Below, one piece after another: positions 1 through 5,589 of a DNA stretch of 5,589 nt. A program made the translations under genes and the position numbers. The first letter of the stretch is position 1. Each line of letters opens with the position of its first letter. The DNA is from Ruminococcaceae bacterium UBA866 (GTDB lineage: Bacteria > Bacillota > Clostridia > Oscillospirales > Ruminococcaceae), in the NCBI GenBank assembly GCA_002295325.1, contig DBGA01000074.1:47442-53030 (forward strand), in the 5' to 3' direction. The notes under the pieces were generated by a model. The model ran no database searches. It saw only the letters and a program-made list of their open reading frames with translations, and was not told the DNA's origin.

Positions 1-1
1 C

Positions 2-277
2 TCTGCAAAAATTGCAGTAGATGAGGCTGAACTTGTTAATATGGTGGTTTGTAAGGAAGTTAACATCAAGTGTGAATACTCATTTTACGGCAAGCTTACT
101 TATATTTTGCCAAGCTACAATATCGTGGTAAAGTCTAGCGATTTTGCGAGTGAAGTCGAACTTTCAATTATCATAAGAGCTGATAGATATGACGCTTTTT
201 TAAAAGAACTCACTGAGCTTTCAAATGGGCAAGTAATACCAAATATCATAGGAGAAAGCTACCAGGATATAGATTAA
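2..277 (+). CDS. YigZ/IMPACT-family protein, C-terminal fragment (5' end outside window)
   Basis: The frame is open from the left edge to the TAA at 275-277, giving 91 visible residues, so the ATG at 41 is internal and not the start. The visible part matches the C-terminal ferredoxin-like domain (DUF1949) of YigZ/YvyE proteins: a 'Y-x-x-x-G-K-L' strand and turn, a central Y-N-I-V-V-K strand, a V-E-L-S-I-I-I strand, and a helix ending in L-S-N-G-Q, a turn also found in Bacillus YvyE. The full protein is usually about 205-215 residues, with an N-terminal UPF0029/IMPACT domain that must lie to the left. The molecular role in bacteria is not settled; the eukaryotic relative IMPACT acts in translational control. 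It ends 98 bases before dgt on the same strand and may belong to a separate transcript. The family call is fairly secure; the function is not. Confidence 0.8.
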   Translation, partial: SAKIAVDEAELVNMVVCKEVNIKCEYSFYGKLTYILPSYNIVVKSSDFASEVELSIIIRADRYDAFLKELTELSNGQVIPNIIGESYQDID

Positions 278-304
278 GAAATAAATTTCATGTTTTTGCA
301 GTCG

Positions 305-328
305 AAAAAGAGGACTTTTTAGTTTTTT
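305..328 (+). terminator. weak AT-rich hairpin with T-run after the YigZ-like gene
   Basis: AAAAAG (305-310) and CTTTTT (315-320) pair around an AGGA loop, and a second T-run (323-328) follows two bases later. The stem has one G-C pair, so it is a poor intrinsic terminator and may let transcription run into dgt. The AT-rich TATATATA stretch at 333-342 could be the -10 of a dgt promoter, but I found no convincing -35 at the right distance. Confidence 0.3.
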
Positions 329-375
329 GCTGTATATATATAGTGAGCAGATTTTATGACAAGGAGTGAACTTAT

Positions 376-1371
376 ATGATTAGGGCAGATATAGAAAACA
401 TTGAAGAGCAAACCTTGTCTAAATATGCAACCCTTTCTAAAAATACCAAGGGCAGGATTTCACACAGTGAAAAGTGTGACATTCGTACAGAGTTTCAACG
501 TGATAGGGATAGAATTCTCCATTGCAACTCTTTTCGCAGGTTAAAGGACAAAACGCAGGTTTTCTTGTCACCGCAGGGTGACCATTATAGAACAAGATTA
601 ACCCATACCCTAGAAGTATCACAGATTGCAAGGACAATCACTCGTGCGTTAAGGCTTAATGAGGATTTGGCTGAAGCAATTGCATTGGGGCATGATTTAG
701 GTCACACTCCATTTGGACACGCTGGTGAGCGTGCAATCGATGAAATTCGCCCTGGTGGGTTTAAGCACAACTATCAAAGTGTGCGTGTGGTTGACCATAT
801 CGAAAACTACGGCAATGGAATGAATTTAACCTATGAGGTTAAAAACGGAATTGCCTGTCATTCTGACAATATACAAGAAGCATCCACCCTTGAGGGTAGA
901 GTGGTTAGAATTTCAGACAAGATTGCTTACATAAATCACGATATTGAGGATGCAATTAGGGCAAAAGTTTTGCGAGAAAATGATTTGCCATACGATTGTA
1001 TTTATGTACTGGGCAGAACAAAAAGCGATAGGATTTCAACAATAATTATGTCCATTGTGAAAAACTCTACTGACGATATCCAAATGGACAGTGAGGTTTT
1101 GAAGGCACATAATAGGCTAAAATCCTTTATGTTTGAAGCAGTTTACACAAATCCTATTGCGAAATCAGAGGAATCAAAAGCTATGGAAATTGTAAAGAAA
1201 CTGTATGAGTATTATCAAGAAAACATAGATAAGCTACCAAGCTTTTATTCAAAGATAATTGAAAAGTTTGGAAAAGAACGTGCGGTATGTGACTATATCG
1301 CTGGCATGACAGACCAATATGCGGTTGAGCTTTTTAAGGATATTTATATTCCAAAGTTTTGGTCAAAATAG
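376..1371 (+). CDS. dgt: deoxyguanosinetriphosphate triphosphohydrolase-like protein (HD domain)
   Basis: This is a 331-residue cytoplasmic HD-superfamily phosphohydrolase. The family hydrolyses dNTPs, classically dGTP to deoxyguanosine and triphosphate, and so trims the dNTP pool. The metal-binding H...HD...D set is visible: H77 in R-L-T-H-T, H106-D107 in G-H-D-L-G-H, and D181 in S-D-K-I-A-Y-I-N-H-D. Two further histidines, H110 and H115, lie in the strongly conserved L-G-H-T-P-F-G-H-A-G-E block. An N-terminal F-R-R-L-K-D-K-T-Q-V-F block (residues 53-63) is typical of the shorter 'type 2' dGTPase-like subfamily, and the length of about 330 fits it. The ATG is well supported by AAGGAG at 361-366 with a 9-base spacer. 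dnaG starts 58 bases after the stop, and the dgt-dnaG-rpoD order is known in Clostridia, which suggests co-transcription with primase. Substrate preference (dGTP or other dNTPs) cannot be read from the sequence. Confidence 0.93.
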   Translation: MIRADIENIEEQTLSKYATLSKNTKGRISHSEKCDIRTEFQRDRDRILHCNSFRRLKDKTQVFLSPQGDHYRTRLTHTLEVSQIARTITRALRLNEDLAEAIALGHDLGHTPFGHAGERAIDEIRPGGFKHNYQSVRVVDHIENYGNGMNLTYEVKNGIACHSDNIQEASTLEGRVVRISDKIAYINHDIEDAIRAKVLRENDLPYDCIYVLGRTKSDRISTIIMSIVKNSTDDIQMDSEVLKAHNRLKSFMFEAVYTNPIAKSEESKAMEIVKKLYEYYQENIDKLPSFYSKIIEKFGKERAVCDYIAGMTDQYAVELFKDIYIPKFWSK

Positions 1372-1429
1372 AAATTTTAAGCTTTGTTCATTTCACATAT
1401 CGAAATCCAATAACGAAGGAGGCGGTATT

Positions 1430-3178
1430 ATGATTTCAAAAAGCTTTATAAGTCAGCTTGTGTCACAATGTGATATTGAAGATATTATGTCGTCCTATAT
1501 CGTTATAAAGAAGGTAGGGCGAAATTCCAAAGCTGTTTGCCCATTTCATTCTGAAAAAACACCGTCCTTTGTCGTTTATCCAGACAGCCAATCGTTTTAT
1601 TGCTTTGGTTGTGGAGCGGGTGGAGATATTATAAGCTTTGTCATGAGGGCAGAAAACCTCGAGTATGTTGAGGCTGTTCGATTTTTAGCCAAACGAGTGG
1701 GTGTACAAGTCCCAGATGATGGTGACGATGAAGCATCTCTGATAAAATCTAAGATTTTGCAGATTAACAAAGAAACCGCAAAGTTTTTTCACCAATGTTT
1801 AAAACAGCCCTTTGGAAAAGACGCTTACAACTATTTTAAAGATAGAGGACTTTCCGACCAAATAATAACCAGCTACGGCTTGGGGTTTGCTCCAAATTCG
1901 TGGGATAGTCTTTATAAGCATTTAAAAGCTAAGGGTTTCTCTGATTATGAAATGTATTCCGCAGCTGTTGTAGCTAAGGGAAAAAGTAATCATTATTATG
2001 ACCAGTTTCGTAATAGGGTTATATTTCCGATTATTGATTTAAGGGGAAATGTAATTGCATTTGGTGGACGAGTACTTGATGATAGCAAGCCCAAATATCT
2101 AAACTCAGCAGACACCCCCGTTTTCAAAAAGAGTAGAAATTTGTTCTCACTTAACTTTGCAAAGAGTGCAACCACGGACAAGCTTATCCTTGCAGAAGGT
2201 TATATGGATGTAATTGCTATCTATGCCGCAGGTTTTAAGAATGTGGTGGCTACTCTTGGAACTGCACTCACAGAGGAACAAGCGAGACTTATGTCAAAGT
2301 ATGCAAAAGAAATTGTCATTGCCTACGACTCTGACGGTCCGGGACAGGCTGCAACGATGAGGGCAATTAACCTTTTGTCTGATGCAGGAATGGCGACTAA
2401 GGTTTTACATATGGAAGGCGCAAAAGACCCAGATGAATATATCAAAAAATTTGGTGTAAAGCGTTTTGAAATTCTCATTGATGGTGCTTCTAATGCAATT
2501 GAGCACGAGCTAAACGCATTAAAACTAAAATGTGATATGGATACGGTTGGGGGTAAGATAGACTATATTAAACGTGCTATCAATATTTTAGCTGAGGTTA
2601 AAAATCCGCTAGAGCGTGAGGTGTATGGTTCGATTGTTGCAGACATAAGTGGAACGACAAATGACACCGTCAAAGCACAAACTGAGGCATTAATTAAGAA
2701 AAAGTATGCTGCAAAGGAAAAAAGGGCATGGCGAGACATAGAACTTAATAAGGAAATGGCTAAAGACCGCATAAATCCGCAAAAGATACAAAACATAAAA
2801 GAAGCGGTTGCAGAGGAAGGGATTATTGCGTTTTTATTTAAAAATCCTGATTTTTATGAGTATTTGCAGTCCAAGCTTTCGATAGAAGATTTTGTGACTG
2901 ACTTCAACAAGCGTGTTTTGGAATCGATGATTGAAATTAACAAAGAAAATGGTGATGTTACCATTTCATCACTTGTACCACTTTTTTCACAGGAGCAAAT
3001 TAATAGTATTTGTGCTATAGTTGCAAAAAATAATGATAAACCTAACACAAAAGATATGTTAGATGATTATATAGACATCCTTATTGAGCATAAAGATAAA
3101 ATAAAACCCCATGAGGTAAAACTGACAGATCCAAGCGAGATTGAAAAATATCGCCAAAAATTAAAGTTACAAAAATAG
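1430..3178 (+). CDS. dnaG: DNA primase DnaG
   Basis: This 582-residue primase makes the short RNA primers for replication and works with the replicative helicase at the fork. The domains are in the usual order. The N-terminal CHC2 zinc-binding domain has C37-x2-H40-x17-C58-x2-C61. The catalytic core has the basic F-R-N-R-V-I-F-P block (193-200), the G-G-R-V-L block (212-216), the Toprim glutamate in E256-G-Y-M-D260, and the metal-binding acidic residues in Y-D300-S-D302-G-P-G and D333-P-D335. The helical C-terminal region (about 480-575), in the place of the helicase-interaction domain, is poorly conserved, as is normal. The frame stays open upstream to 1319, but that overlaps dgt. The ATG at 1430 is chosen because AAGGAGG at 1416-1422 sits 7 bases before it and the protein then begins with a normal primase N-terminus. 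No active-site residue is missing. Confidence 0.97.
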   Translation: MISKSFISQLVSQCDIEDIMSSYIVIKKVGRNSKAVCPFHSEKTPSFVVYPDSQSFYCFGCGAGGDIISFVMRAENLEYVEAVRFLAKRVGVQVPDDGDDEASLIKSKILQINKETAKFFHQCLKQPFGKDAYNYFKDRGLSDQIITSYGLGFAPNSWDSLYKHLKAKGFSDYEMYSAAVVAKGKSNHYYDQFRNRVIFPIIDLRGNVIAFGGRVLDDSKPKYLNSADTPVFKKSRNLFSLNFAKSATTDKLILAEGYMDVIAIYAAGFKNVVATLGTALTEEQARLMSKYAKEIVIAYDSDGPGQAATMRAINLLSDAGMATKVLHMEGAKDPDEYIKKFGVKRFEILIDGASNAIEHELNALKLKCDMDTVGGKIDYIKRAINILAEVKNPLEREVYGSIVADISGTTNDTVKAQTEALIKKKYAAKEKRAWRDIELNKEMAKDRINPQKIQNIKEAVAEEGIIAFLFKNPDFYEYLQSKLSIEDFVTDFNKRVLESMIEINKENGDVTISSLVPLFSQEQINSICAIVAKNNDKPNTKDMLDDYIDILIEHKDKIKPHEVKLTDPSEIEKYRQKLKLQK

Positions 3179-3221
3179 ATATGATGATTGATGGTTAGAA
3201 AAAAGATGAAGGCGCAAGCCA

Positions 3222-3238
3222 GAGGGAGAGCATTTATG
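3222..3238 (+). promoter_or_regulatory. ribosome binding site that selects the rpoD start
   Basis: GAGGGAGAG at 3222-3230 lies 5 bases before ATG 3236. The alternative in-frame starts, TTG 3188, ATG 3191 and ATG 3206, have no purine-rich SD at a workable distance, so 3236 is preferred although they would add 10-16 residues. Confidence 0.65.
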
Positions 3239-4315
3239 GGTACAACCGAGAAAAAATCTGCGGTAGCAGAGTTGCTTGAATTAGGCAAAACGAATGGTAA
3301 ACTTACAACGCAAGAGATAACAGATGCGTTGGAGGAACTAGATTTTGATATGGAACAAATGGATAAACTCTATGAGTCACTTGAGAGTCTTAGCATTGAG
3401 GTTGTCGAGGACTTCACTCCAGACCTTGACATTGAGTTGGACGCTCCAACAGGAGTGGTAGAAGTACAACTTCAAGCAGAGGGCGTAAATATTGATGACC
3501 CAGTTAAGGTTTATCTCAAAGAGATTGGTCGAGTTCCACTCCTTTCGGGCGATGAGGAAAGAATTCTTGCGGAAAGAATGGCAGAGGGTGATATCGAGGC
3601 TAGAAAACGTCTGTCAGAAGCAAACCTTCGTCTTGTAGTTAGTATTGCCAAAAGATATGTAGGTCGCGGAATGCAATTTTTGGATTTAATTCAAGAGGGT
3701 AATCTAGGATTAATTAAAGCAGTAGAAAAATTTGACCATACAAAGGGCTTTAAATTTTCAACCTATGCTACATGGTGGATTAGGCAGGCGATAACAAGAG
3801 CAATTGCTGACCAAGCAAGAACAATTAGAATTCCTGTTCATATGGTTGAAACCATTAACAAGGTTAAAAAGGTATCAAGCCAACTTCTTCACAAAAATGG
3901 ACATGAGCCTAGTGCGGAAGAGGTTGCAGCTGAGCTTGATATGCATGTTGAGAAGGTTCGAGAGATTATTCGTGTGGCACAAGAGCCTGTTTCTCTTGAA
4001 ACTCCAATTGGTGAGGAAGAGGATAGCCATCTTGGCGACTTTATCCCTGACGATGATGCACTTGCTCCAGATGATGCCGCATCGCATATCCTCCTAAAAG
4101 AGCAGTTAAGCGGTGTGTTATCAACACTCACAGATAGGGAAGAAAAAGTGCTAAGACTTCGATTTGGACTTCAGGATGGGCGCTCACGCACACTAGAAGA
4201 GGTTGGCAAAGAGTTTAACGTAACCAGAGAGCGTATCAGACAGATTGAGGCAAAAGCGTTAAGAAAACTTCGTCACCCAAGCAGAAGCAAAAAACTAAAA
4301 GACTTCTTAGATTAA
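3236..4315 (+). CDS. rpoD: RNA polymerase primary sigma factor RpoD (SigA)
   Basis: This is the housekeeping sigma-70 factor that directs RNA polymerase to -35/-10 promoters. With the start at 3236 it has 359 residues, the usual size of Firmicute SigA, with a short acidic region 1.1-like N-terminus (about 1-75) and no large non-conserved insert. Region 1.2 begins at D-D-P-V-K-V-Y-L (about 87). Region 2 carries [11 protein letters not shown] (about 129) and the -10 recognition and melting segment [12 protein letters not shown] (about 164-175). Region 3 begins near the R-I-P-V-H-M block. Region 4 ends in the -35-binding helix-turn-helix [15 protein letters not shown] (about 329-343). The gene begins 57 bases after the dnaG stop. 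No strong terminator follows; a promoter for the next gene starts 6 bases after the stop. Identity is secure; only the start codon is uncertain. Confidence 0.97.
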   Translation: MGTTEKKSAVAELLELGKTNGKLTTQEITDALEELDFDMEQMDKLYESLESLSIEVVEDFTPDLDIELDAPTGVVEVQLQAEGVNIDDPVKVYLKEIGRVPLLSGDEERILAERMAEGDIEARKRLSEANLRLVVSIAKRYVGRGMQFLDLIQEGNLGLIKAVEKFDHTKGFKFSTYATWWIRQAITRAIADQARTIRIPVHMVETINKVKKVSSQLLHKNGHEPSAEEVAAELDMHVEKVREIIRVAQEPVSLETPIGEEEDSHLGDFIPDDDALAPDDAASHILLKEQLSGVLSTLTDREEKVLRLRFGLQDGRSRTLEEVGKEFNVTRERIRQIEAKALRKLRHPSRSKKLKDFLD

Positions 4316-4321
4316 AACTAT

Positions 4322-4350
4322 TTGACTTTGTTTAAAAAAGTTTGTATAAT
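4322..4350 (+). promoter_or_regulatory. sigma-A type promoter for the Rrf2-family gene
   Basis: TTGACT (4322-4327) and a perfect TATAAT (4345-4350) are separated by exactly 17 bases, one mismatch from the sigma-A consensus, just after the rpoD stop. The expected transcription start is near 4357. That gives either a leader of about 155 bases before ATG 4513 or one of about 65 bases before GTG 4423. A second TATAAT at 4357-4362 has no -35 at the right spacing. Confidence 0.85.
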
Positions 4351-4353
4351 ATA

Positions 4354-4372
4354 GACTATAATAGTATTGTAT
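4354..4372 (+). promoter_or_regulatory. IscR-like operator dyad over the transcription start
   Basis: GACT-ATAAT-AGT at 4354-4365 contains the inverted repeat ACTAT-a-ATAGT (4355-4365) and is followed by GTAT at 4369-4372. The core agrees with the GACT-N5-AGT centre of the E. coli IscR type 1 site, and the GTAT matches its right outer end; the left outer arm matches poorly. It begins 3 bases after the -10 box and overlaps the predicted start, where a bound repressor would block transcription. The next gene is an Rrf2-family regulator with IscR-like cysteines, so autoregulation is the natural inference. Chance occurrence in AT-rich DNA remains possible. Confidence 0.5.
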
Positions 4373-4512
4373 TTAAAATGATGCAATTGAAATATAACAA
4401 TGAAAGGGGGCTGTGAGTGTAGGTGCTGTTTATCCATGTTGCATTTAGTGCGATATGGGGTGTACCCCGAGGATATTTATCAACTTGCTCGGGCAAGCAT
4501 CTTGCTCCTAAT
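4373..4512 (+). promoter_or_regulatory. possible structured leader of the Rrf2-family gene
   Basis: The stretch from about 4403 is visibly richer in G+C than its neighbours. It holds GGGG-TGTA-CCCC (4457-4468) and a triple element in which GGGCAAG (4491-4497) can pair either with CTTGC just upstream (4484-4488, loop TCGG) or with CTTGCTC just downstream (4501-4507, loop CAT). These two hairpins exclude each other. A weaker TATCC (4431-4435) / GGATA (4471-4475) stem could enclose two small hairpins. A strong SD-like AAAGGGGG (4403-4410) is far from ATG 4513 but lies before GTG codons at 4413, 4417 (followed at once by TAG) and 4423. I match it to no known riboswitch class. It could instead be coding: the Rrf2 frame is open from GTG 4423. 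Confidence 0.4.
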
Positions 4513-4917
4513 ATGTATATTACACTTGAATCTGATTACGCTGTAAGAATAATCGTATATCTTGCAGAACAAAATAGACGTATAGACGCAAATTCTATTT
4601 CTATAAATACTGGTGTTTCTTTGCGTTTTGCATTAAAAATACTTAGAAACCTTGTTGGTAGTGGAATAACGAAATCATTTAAGGGAACACAAGGCGGTTA
4701 TGAACTGAACAGACCACCTAGTGAAATAACAGTTAAGGATATTTTAGAGGCGGTTGAGGGAAAATACGTTTTTAGTCGCTGTCTTAACAGTGACGTTGAG
4801 TGTACAAAACCAGGCAGCTCTGTTTGTAAAACTCAAAAAGCATTCGCAAAAGTTACAAAGAAGGTTTGCGAAATGCTAGAAGAAATTAAGATTTCAGACC
4901 TAATGCAGGATACATAA
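4513..4917 (+). CDS. Rrf2-family transcriptional regulator, IscR-like cysteines
   Basis: This 134-residue cytoplasmic DNA-binding regulator has a typical Rrf2 N-terminus (M-Y-I-T-L-E-S-D-Y-A-V-R), a winged helix-turn-helix with recognition helix near 34-48 (G-V-S-L-R-F-A-L-K-I-L-R) and a wing at K-G-T-Q-G-G-Y-E-L (57-65), then a dimerisation helix. C90, C97 and C105 (C-x6-C-x7-C) lie where IscR, NsrR and RirA bind an Fe-S cluster, so redox, Fe-S or NO sensing is plausible. CymR, the cysteine regulator of the family, lacks such a cluster. C119 is an extra cysteine. The start at ATG 4513 is chosen by family alignment, but no SD precedes it. GTG 4423, 12 bases after AAAGGGGG, would add 30 residues that do not resemble the family. 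It has its own promoter and probable operator, and converges on the TSUP genes. Family secure; ligand, targets and start unresolved. Confidence 0.9.
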   Translation: MYITLESDYAVRIIVYLAEQNRRIDANSISINTGVSLRFALKILRNLVGSGITKSFKGTQGGYELNRPPSEITVKDILEAVEGKYVFSRCLNSDVECTKPGSSVCKTQKAFAKVTKKVCEMLEEIKISDLMQDT

Positions 4918-4933
4918 AATCAAAATAATATAA

Positions 4934-4967
4934 AAAACACATAAACCTATATAGGTTTATGTGTTTT
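4934..4967. terminator. bidirectional intrinsic terminator, perfect 34-base palindrome
   Basis: AAAACACATAAACCTAT (4934-4950) is followed directly by its exact reverse complement (4951-4967). As RNA it would form a stem of up to 15 pairs with a 4-base TATA loop. On the + strand TTTTCCTTTT ends it; on the - strand a T6 run followed by AT-rich sequence ends it. It begins 16 bases after the Rrf2 stop and serves both convergent units. It contains the last codons and TAG stop of the - strand TSUP gene. Confidence 0.9.
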
Positions 4968-5321
4968 CCTTTTAGGTAGCAACTCTCTCGCTCCGACGAT
5001 TAGGACAAATGTTGCAAATGCCTTTGAAATCACTTCGTTTGGTAATATAGTCGCAATATAAACCCCGACAAAAACACCGAGTATTCCACCAAGCACTGAT
5101 TTTACAACAACCTCTTTCATAATTAGCTTATTTCGTATATGAAGTACAATTGAAAGCGTTGCTATGGGCAAGAAAAAAATTAAGTTTAAAAGCTGTGCTT
5201 CACGTTGGGGAATATCAGCAATAATGGTCAAATAAAGCAAAAGCACAAAGCCCCCGCCAATTCCGAGGGAGGCAGTTATTCCAGCAAGTAGGCCAACAAT
5301 AGATAAGATTATATATATCAT
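4947..5321 (-). CDS. half-size TauE/SafE (TSUP) family membrane protein
   Basis: This 124-residue integral membrane protein corresponds to one of the two repeats of a normal TauE/SafE permease of about 250 residues; that family exports sulfite, sulfonates and related anions or moves them across the membrane. About four hydrophobic segments are visible: residues 1-32, 44-62, 73-93 and 98-114. The family glycine signature G-I-G-G-G is at 20-24, and P-Q-R-E-A-Q-L-L-N-L (38-47) is the conserved segment before the second helix. The tail is basic (P-K-R-K-T-H-K). The start overlaps the stop of the upstream TSUP gene by 4 bases (ATGA), and AAGGA (5332-5336 on this strand) lies about 10 bases before it, so translational coupling is likely. 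The last codons and TAG lie inside the terminator stem. Substrate cannot be assigned; the family call is firm. Confidence 0.88.
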   Translation of the reverse strand: MIYIILSIVGLLAGITASLGIGGGFVLLLYLTIIADIPQREAQLLNLIFFLPIATLSIVLHIRNKLIMKEVVVKSVLGGILGVFVGVYIATILPNEVISKAFATFVLIVGARELLPKRKTHKPI

Positions 5322-5589
5322 CTCAATAAAATCCTTATAGCCGAAATTATCATAATAACTCCAAAAATCTTTTTAAGCCACTCGTTTTTAATTCTCACTA
5401 GTAGATATGCACCAACAATCGCTCCTAATAGCCCTAATGGAACTGTAATTGAGAGGGTGAAAATGTCTACCTTAACACCATTTATGATGTACATTACCGT
5501 ACTCATAACACTGATCGGAAGTATGATTGCAATGGAGGTTGCGTGGGAATTTCTCGGCTCAAGTTCGGTGGATTCGAGCATAGGAACAA
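5318..5589 (-). CDS. half-size TauE/SafE (TSUP) family membrane protein, 5' end outside window
   Basis: The frame runs in from the right edge, with 89 complete residues visible before the TGA at 5318-5320. The ATG at 5579-5581 is probably internal: it is preceded in frame by V-P, and V-P-M-L is what follows the first-helix G-x-G-G-G signature in TSUP proteins, so that helix should lie just beyond the window. The visible part has N-S-H-A-T-S-I-A-I-I-L-P (the conserved segment into helix 2), a glycine-rich helix 3 (V-P-L-G-L-L-G-A-I-V-G-A-Y-L) and a final hydrophobic helix ending I-R-I-L-L-R. It stops where a half-length protein should, and the next TSUP half begins through an ATGA overlap. The two proteins most likely assemble into one transporter, comparable to the internally duplicated single-chain family members. 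Substrate unknown. Confidence 0.85.
   Translation of the reverse strand, partial: VPMLESTELEPRNSHATSIAIILPISVMSTVMYIINGVKVDIFTLSITVPLGLLGAIVGAYLLVRIKNEWLKKIFGVIMIISAIRILLR

Noticed and set aside
333..344. TATATATATAGT stretch as a dgt promoter -10
   Set aside because: No acceptable -35 lies at the right distance, so the promoter is left unassigned.
1319..1429. Upstream extension of the dnaG frame, overlapping the end of dgt
   Set aside because: The extension does not resemble a primase N-terminus, and a strong SD sits just before ATG 1430.
1372..1429. Search for a regulatory element between dgt and dnaG
   Set aside because: Only a five-pair ATTTC/GAAAT hairpin is visible, which is not above chance in such AT-rich sequence.
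3181..3198. Five-codon frame ATG ATG ATT GAT GGT TAG two bases after the dnaG stop
   Set aside because: It has no SD, and such a short frame is expected by chance; it probably has no role in rpoD translation.
3804..4131. Several open frames on both strands inside rpoD
   Set aside because: They are shadows of the highly conserved sigma factor reading frame, with no SD and no recognisable domain.
4325..4341. ACTTT/AAAGT hairpin after rpoD as a terminator
   Set aside because: Only five mostly A-T pairs, and it overlaps the promoter of the next gene; it is too weak to call.
4357..4362. Second TATAAT downstream of the Rrf2 promoter
   Set aside because: No -35 element lies 16-18 bases upstream; it is better explained as part of the dyad.
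5318..5321. Frameshift mutation splitting one TSUP gene
   Set aside because: The ATGA overlap, an SD before the second start and complete half-repeat lengths on both sides fit two genuine coupled genes better than a broken one.

Overview
The window looks like chromosomal core DNA from a low-GC Firmicute of the Clostridia, probably an Oscillospirales-type gut organism. This rests on the AT-rich codon use, strong AGGAGG-type ribosome binding sites and the gene order dgt-dnaG-rpoD, a clostridial version of the macromolecular-synthesis operon in which a dGTPase-family gene takes the place of rpsU. The genus cannot be read from the sequence.

Layout: (1) 2-277 (+) is the C-terminal end of a YigZ/IMPACT-family protein. 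(2) A 98-base gap holds a weak AT-rich hairpin and the dgt ribosome binding site. (3) 376-4315 (+) is a compact operon of dGTP triphosphohydrolase-like HD protein, DNA primase and the primary sigma factor: nucleotide-pool control, replication priming and housekeeping transcription. (4) 4316-4512 is a regulatory region with a near-consensus sigma-A promoter, an IscR-like dyad overlapping the transcription start, and a comparatively GC-rich leader with competing hairpins and short overlapping reading frames. (5) 4513-4917 (+) is an Rrf2-family regulator with three cysteines placed like those of Fe-S-binding members. (6) A perfect 34-base palindrome at 4934-4967 is a bidirectional terminator between convergent genes. 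(7) 4947-5589 (-) holds two half-size TauE/SafE (TSUP) membrane proteins with a 4-base ATGA overlap; the upstream one runs off the right edge.

The first four genes are ordinary housekeeping genes. The parts worth a second look are the Rrf2 control region, where the start codon, leader RNA and likely autoregulatory operator are unresolved, and the split TSUP transporter whose last codons and stop lie inside the shared terminator stem. I see no mobile element, CRISPR array, tRNA or rRNA, and no clear sign of an undescribed multi-gene system.
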